Positions 43,583 through 53,302 are shown, counted from the stretch's first letter. The stretch: DNA of 64,000 nt from JAHDDW01 sp964648795 (GCA_964648795.1 CAZYMB010000004.1:104478-168477), one strand, 5' to 3'. Notes: generated by a model from the letters alone, not told the origin. Program-made: numbers and translations.

Positions 43583-44467
43583 GTGGAAGCAAAGCCCTCA
43601 ATTGACTCCCTGACTGAAGAACTCCTTTCAAGGTGTAACTTTGGTGACGGTGCTGACTGGCACCGATGTGGGGTTTCAGGCGGCGCTGACTCTGTAGCCA
43701 TGTTGTGGCTTGCTACCCAAGCTGGCCTCGATGTGGAGGCTGTCTATATCGACCATGGAACACGCAAAACTGCCAGCGAAGAAGCCATGTTTGTCTCTGA
43801 GATAGCTAGGCGCTCTGGAGCAAGGTTCTCTTCTGTCAGAGTAGAAGTAGATGCAACATCAGATCTCGAACAACAATGGCGAATTGCTCGACATGATGCA
43901 CTTGGACCAAACGCAATGCTTGGACACACCGCTGACGACCAGGCCGAGACGGTGCTTATCAACCTTATGCGGGGCGCCGGCGTCAGTGGCATGGCCGGCA
44001 TCGAACCCGGACCACGTCATCCGATTCTTTCGCTCAGACGATCTGATACCGAATCAATATGTGAGGCTATAGGGATCGAACCATTCATTGACCCCAGTAA
44101 CTCAAACCCGAAGCACCAACGAAACCGAGTTCGCTCGGAGCTTTTACCACTACTAAATGAGATATCTCAGAGAGACTGCGTCCCAAACCTCAATAGAACA
44201 GCTAGACACTGCCAGTCTGTTGCAGACTTTATAAAGGAGTCTTCAATCGACATCGACGCTGCAGACACACGTTTTGTCTCCCAGCTACCTGAGCCAGTGG
44301 CCGCCCATGTATTGCGAGAATGGTTGAGGGATGAACTTGGTCACCCTATTAGTTCAGCCGAACTGACACGGGTTCTTGAAGTGGTAAATCACAAAGTTAT
44401 TGCTTGTGAAATTTCTGGTGGACGCAGAATCGCTCGAACCGATGGTGTTCTGCGAGTCGAAACTTAA
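43583..44467 (+). CDS. tilS: tRNA(Ile)-lysidine synthase
   Basis: The PP-loop motif SGGADSVAM lies near residue 35 with this start, and HTADDQAETVLINLMRGAGVSGMAGI follows, as in TilS. It adds lysine to C34 of tRNA-Ile so that it reads AUA. The frame is open from 43415, but GTG 43583 places the PP-loop at the usual distance and avoids a long overlap with folP. With 294 residues it has the N-terminal catalytic and linker parts but not the extra C-terminal domain of E. coli TilS. The end overlaps the convergent metalloprotease by four bases. Confidence 0.92.
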   Translation: MEAKPSIDSLTEELLSRCNFGDGADWHRCGVSGGADSVAMLWLATQAGLDVEAVYIDHGTRKTASEEAMFVSEIARRSGARFSSVRVEVDATSDLEQQWRIARHDALGPNAMLGHTADDQAETVLINLMRGAGVSGMAGIEPGPRHPILSLRRSDTESICEAIGIEPFIDPSNSNPKHQRNRVRSELLPLLNEISQRDCVPNLNRTARHCQSVADFIKESSIDIDAADTRFVSQLPEPVAAHVLREWLRDELGHPISSAELTRVLEVVNHKVIACEISGGRRIARTDGVLRVET

Positions 44468-45678
44468 GCTGAGATTCGACCTATCCAGTCCAACGGTTGC
44501 TTGATTTCGGCCAACGTTGGCAGTGACTCCGGCGATAACCAAACTTGGTCAAACATGTCTCGGCCACCAACCTCTTCGACTTTGCGAATGAATTTCTCAC
44601 CGTCAGCATACTGGGCGAGCTTCGCATCCATCCCAGTAGCTTTCTGGAAGAATTTACTAAGGCCTGTGGCGTTTGCTCGACGGTGCGACATCACTCTTGA
44701 GAATCGAGCTTGACTTGGGATTAGCTCCTTGCCTGCACGGTCCATAACTACGTCTGCATGACCTTCGAGGAGACTCATCAGCCCCGATATGCGATCAATC
44801 AAGACTTTTTGTTCTGGGCTAGCCATCTGCATGAAGATGCCCCCAGATGTGTTAGGTGCTTCAGCGTCCGAGCGAATGCGCTTGATGGAGTCAAGCAATG
44901 TAGAAGTGTCTGTGTCCATAACCGAAATTAGGTCTTCTACAAGAGATAGGAAGTATTTGCGGAGCCAAGGCACGCCCATAAATTGCGCTCTATGAGTGCA
45001 TTCATGAATGGCTATCCATAAACGGTACTCTGAGCTTGGGAAGCCGAACTCTTGTTCTATTGACGAAATATTAGGCCCGACATAGTAGACCCAGTCTTGA
45101 TCTTCAGGTCGATCATCAGGATCGATTAGCAAATCATATTGCCCGAGCACTCTAGAAGAGATAAAGCCGAGCAGGCCACCCATTTCTAGACCAGTCAATT
45201 TAGGACCAACAGTTCTAGTTACATTTTCAGCAGCATCACTGATGCCGCTGGTCAGATTTTCGACTGGACCGTCTAGTTCTTTGGACCAATCGCCCAACAA
45301 CTTGCCTAATTCAGTTTGGCTGAAGGCTGATCTGTTTTCTTTGGCTAGAACTTTCTCTGCTTCTCGTTCCAAATCTTTGGCATCGAGCTTCTCGAATAGT
45401 GGGCGCATCATCCGCTGAAAACTAGCAATGTTGACCTCAACCCAACGATCCCGCCCAATCACCAACGACTTGACCGGCGTGCTTGGCACAAGACCCGTCT
45501 CTTGGTTAACAAGTTCTGCTGCTTGTTCGGTTGCTGCTGTAAAATCGTCTGCGACTTTTGATGGATTGTAGAACTGCGGAAGCCCACGCTGATTAACTTT
45601 CTGAGCAATAGAAAGTGCGAAATCCCAGTCGATCTTAGAGTGGGAAGGACTATTGGTTGAGCTTTGAGTGGCTGTCAT
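44464..45678 (-). CDS. Zinc-dependent metalloprotease of the F420-biosynthesis-associated actinobacterial family
   Basis: The HECTHRAQF zinc site (HExxH, near residue 227) and the later LLEGHADVVMD segment match the DUF2342/F420-associated metalloprotease family widespread in actinobacteria. Its substrate is not known. The N-terminal half is helical and acidic. The ATG overlaps the stop of a small membrane-protein gene (ATGA). It is convergent with tilS. No F420 genes lie nearby, so the family name describes phylogenetic association only. Confidence 0.88.
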   Translation of the reverse strand: MTATQSSTNSPSHSKIDWDFALSIAQKVNQRGLPQFYNPSKVADDFTAATEQAAELVNQETGLVPSTPVKSLVIGRDRWVEVNIASFQRMMRPLFEKLDAKDLEREAEKVLAKENRSAFSQTELGKLLGDWSKELDGPVENLTSGISDAAENVTRTVGPKLTGLEMGGLLGFISSRVLGQYDLLIDPDDRPEDQDWVYYVGPNISSIEQEFGFPSSEYRLWIAIHECTHRAQFMGVPWLRKYFLSLVEDLISVMDTDTSTLLDSIKRIRSDAEAPNTSGGIFMQMASPEQKVLIDRISGLMSLLEGHADVVMDRAGKELIPSQARFSRVMSHRRANATGLSKFFQKATGMDAKLAQYADGEKFIRKVEEVGGRDMFDQVWLSPESLPTLAEIKQPLDWIGRISA

Positions 45679-45809
45679 TTTCGTGGCCGTCTAGGATGCT
45701 TTGGGCGCTGGACTTTCACAAAGTAACCAACCCCAACTGCAATCGCTGTGAAAACGGCTCCAGCCGCTAAGAATACTGATAACCACCAGTGCCATACTTG
45801 AGCCAACAT
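45675..45809 (-). CDS. Small 44-residue membrane protein upstream of the metalloprotease
   Basis: An ATG frame gives MLAQVWHWWLSVFLAAGAVF followed by a second half of the helix and a basic tail ending RRPRK. It has one transmembrane helix (about 9-32) with positive-inside charge distribution. Its stop overlaps the metalloprotease start as ATGA, strong evidence for a real coupled gene. Confidence 0.7.
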   Translation of the reverse strand: MLAQVWHWWLSVFLAAGAVFTAIAVGVGYFVKVQRPKHPRRPRK

Positions 45810-45912
45810 AGCTTCTGAGTCTAGCAATACTGCGATCTACTACGGTGACCACGCCTTTTATTAGATTAAACCGTTTGCTACTATTAGGACATAGGGCGGA
45901 GGAGTAAACTCG

Positions 45913-47385
45913 GTGGGGACAAAGCAAACCAAAATCATACTTTTGGCAGCCATACTGCTCATTAGTGCTTCAACAGCTGCCTTTTTAACTCTCCGGACCA
46001 GCGATAGTGTCACAACTTTGGCTTCAAATGGCGAGGCTATTAACAACTTAGAATCAGATGTAAATCAACTCGATTCCACCGCTACTACGCTTAATTCAAA
46101 CAGTTCTCAACCTAAAACTGAAACCTCTACATCCGACATTGCTGAAGAGGCGGGCTCTGATTCCCCAACCGAACCCAGTCAGACTGTTGGGACTGCCCTG
46201 AACAGCCAAACTGGTGAAGTTAGTATTGGTGGGCAAACTAGACGAATCACTCTTTCGAACAACGGCTGGATTATTCCAGAAAGTGAAGGAGGCCTCAAGC
46301 TGGGTGCCGACCTGGACGACCTTGTTGAATTTGTTCCTGCCAATGACGGACCAAATGGGGTAACAATCGATCAGGCATTCCTAACCCAGAATGCGGGCGC
46401 AGCATGGCTTTCGGAAGAAGGTGGCGTTCCATTGATCAGTAACATCAATGCCGATGACGTATGCCTTAACATTCGAACACAGGTCATACTGCGTGACTCT
46501 TTCATAAATTGTCCAACGCGTGTCCAAAATGACTCCTGGGGCTACTCAGGTGAAACTGATAATGCGCCCGCAATAAACGTGGGTGGAGCAGCTGCAGAAA
46601 ATACCATTATTGAGTACAACACAATCACATGCTCGGGATTCGATGTTGATATTTGCGCCCGAGGCGTTAGGGCTGGGGCGAGAGGCCTTGTCATTAGGTT
46701 TAATGACATTTCTCATGGTCGTGGTGCAGTGCAGATGTTTCACGATACGACGTTCGCTTTTAACTACGCTCACGACTTTTCGTTTGGACTAGATCCAGGA
46801 CGAGCCAGCCACCCAACCGACCGAATAACCCACAACAATGTTACGAACGACCAGGGATACTCAAACACACTGGTTGCCGGAAACTTTATTGATGCAACAT
46901 ATGGTCGAGTATCTAATCAGCCGGCCGAGAATATTAACCCTCACTTTCACAAGCTGTATGAGAACGGTGTAGTTGAACTAGGGGACCCTATCAACGGGTT
47001 TGCATTCGCTCACTACCTAAATGCTGACAACGGCAATGGGTCGGTTTGGACTCGCAACTACGTAAACAATGCTGGCAGGCCCTTCCGCTGCAATTCGTCT
47101 TCAAACTTTTCTGATTCGGTTTGTTCTGAAAGTATTTCCTTCAATGTGTTTGACAACCTACGCCGTGCTGACTTTGCAGATATTGCCCCATTCGAAGACA
47201 AGGACGGGCGAGGTTCTCTAGCTGGCAGTTGCAACTTTCAACTAACACAGGGCTCATTGTCCAACATGACTTTCCCAGGTGAAGGCGAAGCTAGTCAATG
47301 CCAAAGCCAACTTAATCTGACGGTCCAGCAACTGGTTTCGCTTTCAGAAGAGTTCGGCCAACTGCCAGTTGCAATAGCTAGCTAA
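45913..47385 (+). CDS. Secreted or membrane-anchored right-handed beta-helix protein
   Basis: GTG start with GGAGGAG upstream. A hydrophobic N-terminal segment (about 6-28) could be a signal anchor, then a Ser/Thr-rich linker to about residue 100. Residues 190-430 have short repeating strands such as NTIIEYNTITCSG, RGLVIRFNDIS and TFAFNYAHDFS, typical of a parallel beta-helix (pectate-lyase-like fold). Paired cysteines occur in the helix. No active-site set can be named, so polysaccharide binding or cleavage is only likely from the fold. Confidence 0.72.
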   Translation: MGTKQTKIILLAAILLISASTAAFLTLRTSDSVTTLASNGEAINNLESDVNQLDSTATTLNSNSSQPKTETSTSDIAEEAGSDSPTEPSQTVGTALNSQTGEVSIGGQTRRITLSNNGWIIPESEGGLKLGADLDDLVEFVPANDGPNGVTIDQAFLTQNAGAAWLSEEGGVPLISNINADDVCLNIRTQVILRDSFINCPTRVQNDSWGYSGETDNAPAINVGGAAAENTIIEYNTITCSGFDVDICARGVRAGARGLVIRFNDISHGRGAVQMFHDTTFAFNYAHDFSFGLDPGRASHPTDRITHNNVTNDQGYSNTLVAGNFIDATYGRVSNQPAENINPHFHKLYENGVVELGDPINGFAFAHYLNADNGNGSVWTRNYVNNAGRPFRCNSSSNFSDSVCSESISFNVFDNLRRADFADIAPFEDKDGRGSLAGSCNFQLTQGSLSNMTFPGEGEASQCQSQLNLTVQQLVSLSEEFGQLPVAIAS

Positions 47386-47490
47386 GCATCTAACGCACAG
47401 GCTGCCTTGCTCTAGTTATTACAGGGTGAGGACTTCTATCAGTCAGTAGATGCTGCTGTCATCTCAGCAAACGAGCTAGTCTTTGGAGCC

Positions 47491-47964
47491 ATGGAACAAA
47501 ACAAGGCCAAGTCACCCAGTCCGCTACCCATCGTGATAGGTGCAATTGTCGTGCTTGTTGTGATTGGCTTTATTGCGTGGCGAGCAATTGGTGAGTCTGG
47601 TGCGAATACTGCCTGTACAGGTTCTGAGGTCGAGCTGTGTCTTTCTGTGAGCGACTTAGAGGTTGGGTTTGAAGATGTAATTCAGCTGAGTGGCGAAACC
47701 ACTAATATTGGGGACCAAGATTTAGAGTTTCAGGCTTCACAATTTTGTGACGAAGGCGGCATAATGATCGCCGGTGGAGAAACCTTTAACTTCAATTCAC
47801 CGATTTGTGCCGGAGGTTTCCAAGGCACTGTCCCATTTACTGTTGGCACGGTGCTAGCAACAAGACCTGAATTCATAGCTAGTGAACACTTAAGCGTCGG
47901 CGAAAACGAAATTACACTAATGTTTGACGGTGCCAGCGTGTCAATGACTGTGACAGTTAGCTAA
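47491..47964 (+). CDS. Membrane-anchored small beta-sandwich-like protein of unknown function
   Basis: One N-terminal transmembrane helix (about 13-34) precedes an external 120-residue domain of alternating strands with cysteines in ACTG and ELCLS near its start and in FCDEGG and PICAGG. The pattern SGETTNIGDQDLEFQ resembles CARDB or DUF4352-like folds, but I cannot assign a family. Its end overlaps the convergent gene by eight bases. Confidence 0.65.
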   Translation: MEQNKAKSPSPLPIVIGAIVVLVVIGFIAWRAIGESGANTACTGSEVELCLSVSDLEVGFEDVIQLSGETTNIGDQDLEFQASQFCDEGGIMIAGGETFNFNSPICAGGFQGTVPFTVGTVLATRPEFIASEHLSVGENEITLMFDGASVSMTVTVS

Positions 47965-48742
47965 GTCCAATAATTCTTGTAAGCGGGCTTCGTCGTGTAA
48001 GCGAGCTCGTTGTATTGACACCTACTTCTAATGAGAATTGTGCACCGCCGCCTGTTCGTTCCTGATTATTTGGATAATTAGAAATTAAACTAATGTAGAT
48101 ATTAAGTTTCGTATATTGCAGTAATCGCTCTGGTGTCCATCTTTTAAGCAGCGCTGTCAGTTCTTTGTATTTAGTCTCAACCTCTTCTTTGGCGAGGTGT
48201 TCGATACTTTCTTTCGCCAGCCCCTCTTCCTCCAGCCTTTGCTTCGCCTCAGCTTCTTTCAGTAGCACGTCTCTCCCCAGTGCTTGCTTCGCTAAGTTCA
48301 AACGGTCAACCATGTAGTCAACATCAAGCACATGAGCCTGATCGATTAGTAATCCTGTATCACGCCCACGTCGTGTAAGGTCACTATCCAACCGTTCCAT
48401 AAGTTTATTAATATCTATCACTAAACTCATGTAAGTCTCACGAGTAGAGTCGAAGTTAAACGATAAGTCGTTGCCATCCTGAAGCCTAGCCAAGTCACCA
48501 AATAAGGCTATGGATTCGAACAGACTGAGCCGTGCCTTGCCAAGGTCCACGTCTACCTCAACCGGCGCGGTATTTTCGGTTAAATCAGTATCGAACAAAA
48601 TCTGCAAAGGACGCTTTGCCATTGTTTGGCGTTCACTAACATGCAAAATCTCAATACCTTGTGAATATAGAGTCCAGTCGTGAGTACTATCCCCATTGTC
48701 AGAAATTGCAAGTCTGTATTTACGAGATTCTGTGCCGCTCAT
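47957..48742 (-). CDS. Unknown protein paralogous to 52107-52823, downstream of ackA
   Basis: The first 110 residues share a pattern with the gene at 52107-52823: an opening DNGDSTHDW against DRGDGTHGW, an internal VDVDLGKA against IDVDFSKA, and LARLQDGNDLSFNF against LSDLHDARDGISFSF. The last part is a long lysine- and glutamate-rich helix with a short arginine-rich end. No known domain or membrane segment. It follows ackA by 40 bases on the same strand. Confidence 0.65.
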   Translation of the reverse strand: MSGTESRKYRLAISDNGDSTHDWTLYSQGIEILHVSERQTMAKRPLQILFDTDLTENTAPVEVDVDLGKARLSLFESIALFGDLARLQDGNDLSFNFDSTRETYMSLVIDINKLMERLDSDLTRRGRDTGLLIDQAHVLDVDYMVDRLNLAKQALGRDVLLKEAEAKQRLEEEGLAKESIEHLAKEEVETKYKELTALLKRWTPERLLQYTKLNIYISLISNYPNNQERTGGGAQFSLEVGVNTTSSLTRRSPLTRIIGLS

Positions 48743-48782
48743 CTATTTCCGCCTTCTTCTTCAATAAGTATAGGAGCTGTGA

Positions 48783-49931
48783 CTAAGCTTCCAGCAAAGA
48801 GCGTGCTTGGTCAGCTATTTCAGCTTCTTCATCGGTGGGCACTACCAAAACAGTCGCTTTACTAGCTTCAGCGGATATCTCAACCACTTCGCCAGTTACT
48901 GGTGCTGCATTCAGGCCTTTGTTCAACTCCAAGCCGAAGGCTCCCAGGCCTCCTACTAGTCGCTGTCTTACACCTACCGAATTCTCTCCGACTCCGGCTG
49001 TGAATACCAAGGCATCCAGCCCCCCGAGTGTTGCTATATAGGATCCGACAGTCGAACGAAGTCTATGTATATAGACATCTAGTGCTAGCCGTGCTTGGGC
49101 ATCACCGGCTTCAACTCTTTTTTCTACAACCCGCATGTCAGAGTCGCCGCTCAGTGCGAGCATTCCGCCTTCAAAATTTAGGGCGGCTTCAACTTGGTCG
49201 ACTGTTAGGCCAGCGACTCGGCCCATGTGTCCAAATATTGCAGGGTCAATGTCGCCGCTTCTTGTCCCCATCACCAACCCCGGCAAAGGGGTAAGACCCA
49301 TTGAAGTATCTATTGACTTTCCACCTAAAACTGCAGTCGCGCTAGCACCATTGCCAAGATGCAAAACAACGACCTTTGACTTAGCGGGATCAATCCCTCT
49401 GTTCTCCTTTAACCACGCACTAGCTTTTTTTGAAACATACGAGTGCGAAGTTCCGTGGAAGCCATACTTTCTAACACCATAGGTTTTCTCCCACTCTCTC
49501 GGAACTGCATAGGTTCTATTGGCTTCGGGAATTGTCATGTGAAAAGCAGTATCGAACACCGCCACTTGTGGAATATCGGGGAAAGCGGCTTGTGCTGCTC
49601 TAATACCATCGAGACCAGCGGGGTTATGTAATGGCGCAAGCACTGCGAGCTCTTCAATCGCAGCTATCACGTGTTCGTCAATCAACGCTGGGGTCGAATA
49701 TTGGTCTCCTCCGTGAACGACTCTGTGCCCAACTGCTACGAGGGTTTCTCCGGTCTCTGTCAGCGTTTCTCTAATATCTTTAGAGATAAGTTCGAGAGCT
49801 TGGTTGTGGCTTGCTATCTTGCCGTCACCAATTTCTTCTAAAGAACCCTCCATGAAAGGCCTGGATCGACCAGGGTTCAACAACTTAAATTTCACCGAAG
49901 ACGAGCCGCAGTTGATAACTAAAACACTCAC
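48783..49931 (-). CDS. ackA: Acetate kinase
   Basis: The protein starts VLVINCGSSSVKFKLL and contains GHRVVHGGDQY, AVFDTAFH, GFHGTSHSYV and LHLGNGASATA, all acetate-kinase signatures. It interconverts acetyl phosphate plus ADP with acetate plus ATP. GTG start overlapping the pta stop (GTGA), so translation is coupled. At 382 residues it is slightly shorter than the E. coli enzyme. Confidence 0.97.
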   Translation of the reverse strand: MSVLVINCGSSSVKFKLLNPGRSRPFMEGSLEEIGDGKIASHNQALELISKDIRETLTETGETLVAVGHRVVHGGDQYSTPALIDEHVIAAIEELAVLAPLHNPAGLDGIRAAQAAFPDIPQVAVFDTAFHMTIPEANRTYAVPREWEKTYGVRKYGFHGTSHSYVSKKASAWLKENRGIDPAKSKVVVLHLGNGASATAVLGGKSIDTSMGLTPLPGLVMGTRSGDIDPAIFGHMGRVAGLTVDQVEAALNFEGGMLALSGDSDMRVVEKRVEAGDAQARLALDVYIHRLRSTVGSYIATLGGLDALVFTAGVGENSVGVRQRLVGGLGAFGLELNKGLNAAPVTGEVVEISAEASKATVLVVPTDEEAEIADQARSLLEA

Positions 49932-52042
49932 GCCGTTTCTTCCGAAGTTACATGCTGAGCTTGTACTGCCGTCACCGCAATAGTCATGACTATGTCATCC
50001 ACTGTTGCCCCACGAGATAAATCATTGACAGGTTTCTTTAACCCCTGTAGTACTGGCCCGACAGCTATAGCTCCAGCACTTCTCTGCACCGCCTTATATG
50101 TGTTGTTTCCGGTATTGAGATCTGGGAAGATTAAGACGCTAGCGTTACCGGCAACTTCGGAATCTGGCATCTTCTTTGCCGCCACTGTGGCGTCGACAGC
50201 AGCGTCATATTGTAGTGGCCCTTCTACTATCAAATCTGGGCGCCGAGACTTAACAAGCTCCGTAGCATCTCTAACCTTTTCAACTTCTGTACCCGACCCA
50301 GATTCACCTGTGGAATACGAAAGAAGCGCTATACGAGGGTCTACCCCAAACATTTGTGCTGTTCCAGCAGATGAGATAGCAATATCGGCGAGCTGCTCCG
50401 AGGTTGGGTCAGGAACTACTGCGCAGTCTCCATAAACAAGAACTTGGTCGGGAAGCAGCATAAAGAAGACGCTAGACACAACACCCACTCCGGGTGAAGT
50501 CTTCACAATTTCGAATGATGGCCGGATTGTGTGAGCCGTTGTATGAATAGAGCCAGACACCATCCCGTCAGCAAGACCCAGATAAACCATTAGCGTCCCA
50601 AAATACGAGACATCTGTAACAACATCGAATGCTTCGTCTCTGGTTACACCTTTGTGCGCTCGCACCTCTGCATAGACATCGGCAAAGCGACCTCGTAAGT
50701 CGTCGTGTCTTGGCGAAATTACCTTGGCCGCTGATACATCTACCCCTGCTTCTGCTGCTTCGGCTGCTACAGCTGCAGGTTCGCCCAGTAAAGTAATGTC
50801 AGCTATTCCTCGACTTAGAATACGAGCTGCAGCTTTGAGAATTCGAGGCTCAGTCCCTTCTGGTAATACGATATGTTTCTTAGTTTGCGCTGCACGCTCA
50901 AACACATCGTGGCTAAACATTAACGGGGTAACAGCACTAGTACCGGATGTGATTCGATCTAGAACATCATCGGCATTAAACCACTGCCCGGTGTGCTTAT
51001 TTGCCTCTTCTATCTTTCGATGCGAAGTGCTTCTCATTCGACCTGTCAAAGAAGCAGCCCTAGTAGCAACTTCATAAGTAGGGAGTTCACTAATTAGCAC
51101 TGGCAGTACGCCTGGAAAGCCTTCAATTAGGCTCATGGCAACGGGATCTGGCTCGAACCCGCCAGTCAAAATGATTCCATTAGGCGTGTGGAAGCCTTCG
51201 GCACGACTAGCTGCCAAAGTGGCTATCAGTACATCGGCACGGTCCCCAGCCATAATTACTAGACAGCCATCTCGAAGGTGTCTCATAACATTAGTTACTG
51301 TCATAGCCGCTACTACAAGCGGTGAAGCTAGCCGATCTAAATCTTGCTCGCTACCATTCAGGAGTCTGGCATCTGTAACATCTCGAACATGTGCGAGAGT
51401 CGGCGCTGCAAGTAGTGGAAGTTCTGGAACCACCGAAATTGGCATCTCAACACCATGTTCGTCTAAAGTTTCACCAATTCGAGAAAGAATCTCTTCGGCT
51501 TGTTCCTCATCTACTCGATTCGCCACCAAACCTATTAATGACAAGTTTGTGTTGGCCAGGTGCTCTATCGAATGTTCGGTGGCTGCTGCCATATCAATGG
51601 GATTACGAGCTTCTCCCATGTCACGGCCAGAAATAATAACAACAACTGGGGCGCCAAGATCAAGAGCGATCATGATGTTCTTGTCGAGTTCGGTATTAGC
51701 CCCATAACCTTTGTAGTCACTGCCGACAATCAGAATTCCGTCGTGTTTGGCGCCAAGGTCTCGATACCTCTCCAAGATCTTTGCTTGAGCAGCTGCCTCA
51801 TCAGCATGCCACTCCTCGTAAGTAACGCCAAAGCAGTCTTGTGGGTCCGGGCGCTGCGATTCTGGGAGCCTACCAAGCAATAAATCTATGATGTAATCTT
51901 CACCAGCAAGGCCCGTTACAGGGCGAAAAACTGCTGGTCGTGCAACACGCAGTGCCATGGCATCAAAAAGCGACAAAGCCAATGAAGATTTACCACTCTC
52001 GGCCTCTGTACTAAGCAGATAAAGTGCGGACGGTTGACTCAC
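49928..52042 (-). CDS. pta: Phosphate acetyltransferase, long form
   Basis: At 704 residues this is the long type: an N-terminal P-loop-like AAA domain (LLSTEAESGKSSLALSLFD), a DRTGG domain in the middle and the PTA catalytic domain in the last 330 residues with ALLSYSTGESGSG and VEGPLQYDAAVD. It makes acetyl phosphate from acetyl-CoA. The N-terminal part is regulatory in E. coli. It forms an operon with ackA; unknown paralogous genes precede and follow. Confidence 0.96.
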   Translation of the reverse strand: MSQPSALYLLSTEAESGKSSLALSLFDAMALRVARPAVFRPVTGLAGEDYIIDLLLGRLPESQRPDPQDCFGVTYEEWHADEAAAQAKILERYRDLGAKHDGILIVGSDYKGYGANTELDKNIMIALDLGAPVVVIISGRDMGEARNPIDMAAATEHSIEHLANTNLSLIGLVANRVDEEQAEEILSRIGETLDEHGVEMPISVVPELPLLAAPTLAHVRDVTDARLLNGSEQDLDRLASPLVVAAMTVTNVMRHLRDGCLVIMAGDRADVLIATLAASRAEGFHTPNGIILTGGFEPDPVAMSLIEGFPGVLPVLISELPTYEVATRAASLTGRMRSTSHRKIEEANKHTGQWFNADDVLDRITSGTSAVTPLMFSHDVFERAAQTKKHIVLPEGTEPRILKAAARILSRGIADITLLGEPAAVAAEAAEAGVDVSAAKVISPRHDDLRGRFADVYAEVRAHKGVTRDEAFDVVTDVSYFGTLMVYLGLADGMVSGSIHTTAHTIRPSFEIVKTSPGVGVVSSVFFMLLPDQVLVYGDCAVVPDPTSEQLADIAISSAGTAQMFGVDPRIALLSYSTGESGSGTEVEKVRDATELVKSRRPDLIVEGPLQYDAAVDATVAAKKMPDSEVAGNASVLIFPDLNTGNNTYKAVQRSAGAIAVGPVLQGLKKPVNDLSRGATVDDIVMTIAVTAVQAQHVTSEETA

Positions 52043-52106
52043 GAGACAAAGGTTAATCTAAGTGATCAAGCTTGTTGGTGAGCTAAGCCCATCAACTAGT
52101 TGAGGG

Positions 52107-52823
52107 TTAGATAAACCTACTAAGTGGACTGGGCCTCGACGTTATTGCGACATCTAGAGGTAGAGCTACAGCTTTCTTCGCTGCTCCTCTGCCTGGTCGC
52201 CTTATTGGTCGCCTTAGCATCCTAACTACCTGGGGGCTGCGAGCAATTTTATAGAAGCTACGTAACCTGTTGTAGTTCTCAAGCTTCTCTCGATCCCATT
52301 TTTCAAGACTCTTCACAAGTCTGTTGAAATCAGAAGTTGGAATCTTTCCTTCTTTGAATATTCGCTCCTTCTTATCAACTAAGCGACCCTTTGCTGCATC
52401 TAGCCTTTTGAGAGTCTTATCCAAATCAGCCGTATCTTGTGGTGCGATTACCATTTTAAGCTCTTGCCGCAAGCCGGCACACACCGGAATCAACATCTGA
52501 GTCTCGTCGGAAAACTCAGTACGTAACTTTTCAAAACTAAATGAAATTCCGTCTCTGGCGTCATGCAGATCACTCAACTCATTGAGTAAATCCATTACTT
52601 CATCAGTACCGAAGCTTGCCTTGGAGAAATCAACATCAATTCGAGTGCTACCATCTGGCAAAAATTGATTGTTCTGAAGCGCACCTGCTAGCTCAGCAAC
52701 TAATGTTGACAGCTCTCCACCCACAACAAAATCACCTGCAGTGTGGAACATGTTCCAACCGTGAGTGCCATCGCCACGATCGCAGATCTTTAGCTCCAAC
52801 TCAAGAGGTTCTACTGTGTTCAT
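52107..52823 (-). CDS. Unknown protein paralogous to 47957-48742, upstream of pta
   Basis: The first 110 residues share sequence with the gene downstream of ackA (DRGDGTHGW, IDVDFSKA, LHDARDGISFSF). The second half differs: helical and basic, ending with an arginine-rich tail (RRPIRRPGRGAAKK). No recognised family. It lies 64 bases before pta on the same strand, so it probably belongs to the same transcription unit. Confidence 0.65.
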   Translation of the reverse strand: MNTVEPLELELKICDRGDGTHGWNMFHTAGDFVVGGELSTLVAELAGALQNNQFLPDGSTRIDVDFSKASFGTDEVMDLLNELSDLHDARDGISFSFEKLRTEFSDETQMLIPVCAGLRQELKMVIAPQDTADLDKTLKRLDAAKGRLVDKKERIFKEGKIPTSDFNRLVKSLEKWDREKLENYNRLRSFYKIARSPQVVRMLRRPIRRPGRGAAKKAVALPLDVAITSRPSPLSRFI

Positions 52824-52933
52824 TTTTCCGCCTTTACCCGCCTGCTACTAGTGTAGAGCTCAGGATCAGTCTTCCATCAGAGCAATCGTCTGACAGCTAA
52901 CCTTAGATAGCTCTATATAGCGCAATTACTAGG

Positions 52934-53302
52934 CTAGAACGGTTGTTCGTCTTCGGCTGAGCCTTGAAACTCTGGTAGTGGTTCTGAGTTGTCTGGCGCT
53001 GGTGGCGTGGCTGCAGCGGCAGGTGCCGATACTTGTTTATTGTCGCCTCCAGTCGCATCCGGCATGGTGTCGTAGCCGTAACACATTTGCGTACCTTCGA
53101 CATCAAACGGTGAACCCAACGACACGATAGTAAAGTCTGATTTGTCGCCTGACTTCTTAAGAACTTCGACCTTGCCTTCGTTCTCGTCCAAGGCTTTCTT
53201 CAAAGTCTCTACAGGGCCCATTACAGCCCACTTCTCTGACTTTGTCTTTCTAAAAACTACAGGCTTTGGCTCGTTGCTATTTTGTTCAACTGTGTCACTC
53301 AT
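52934..53302 (-). CDS. Small protein with SSB-like acidic C-terminal tip
   Basis: The first 85 residues are a compact charged domain (VFRKTKSEKWAVMGPVE, then KVEVLKKSGDKSDFTIVSLGSPF). An Ala/Pro linker follows and the end is AEDEQPF. Bacterial SSB proteins have a linker and a tip of similar type (DDDIPF), which binds DNA repair partners. The rest does not look like an OB fold to me, so the likeness is limited to the tail. Unknown function. Confidence 0.65.
   Translation of the reverse strand: MSDTVEQNSNEPKPVVFRKTKSEKWAVMGPVETLKKALDENEGKVEVLKKSGDKSDFTIVSLGSPFDVEGTQMCYGYDTMPDATGGDNKQVSAPAAAATPPAPDNSEPLPEFQGSAEDEQPF

Noticed and set aside
43415..43701. Long overlap of folP and tilS
   Set aside because: Both long starts extend into the other gene without family similarity; internal GTG starts at 43563 and 43583 give normal lengths.
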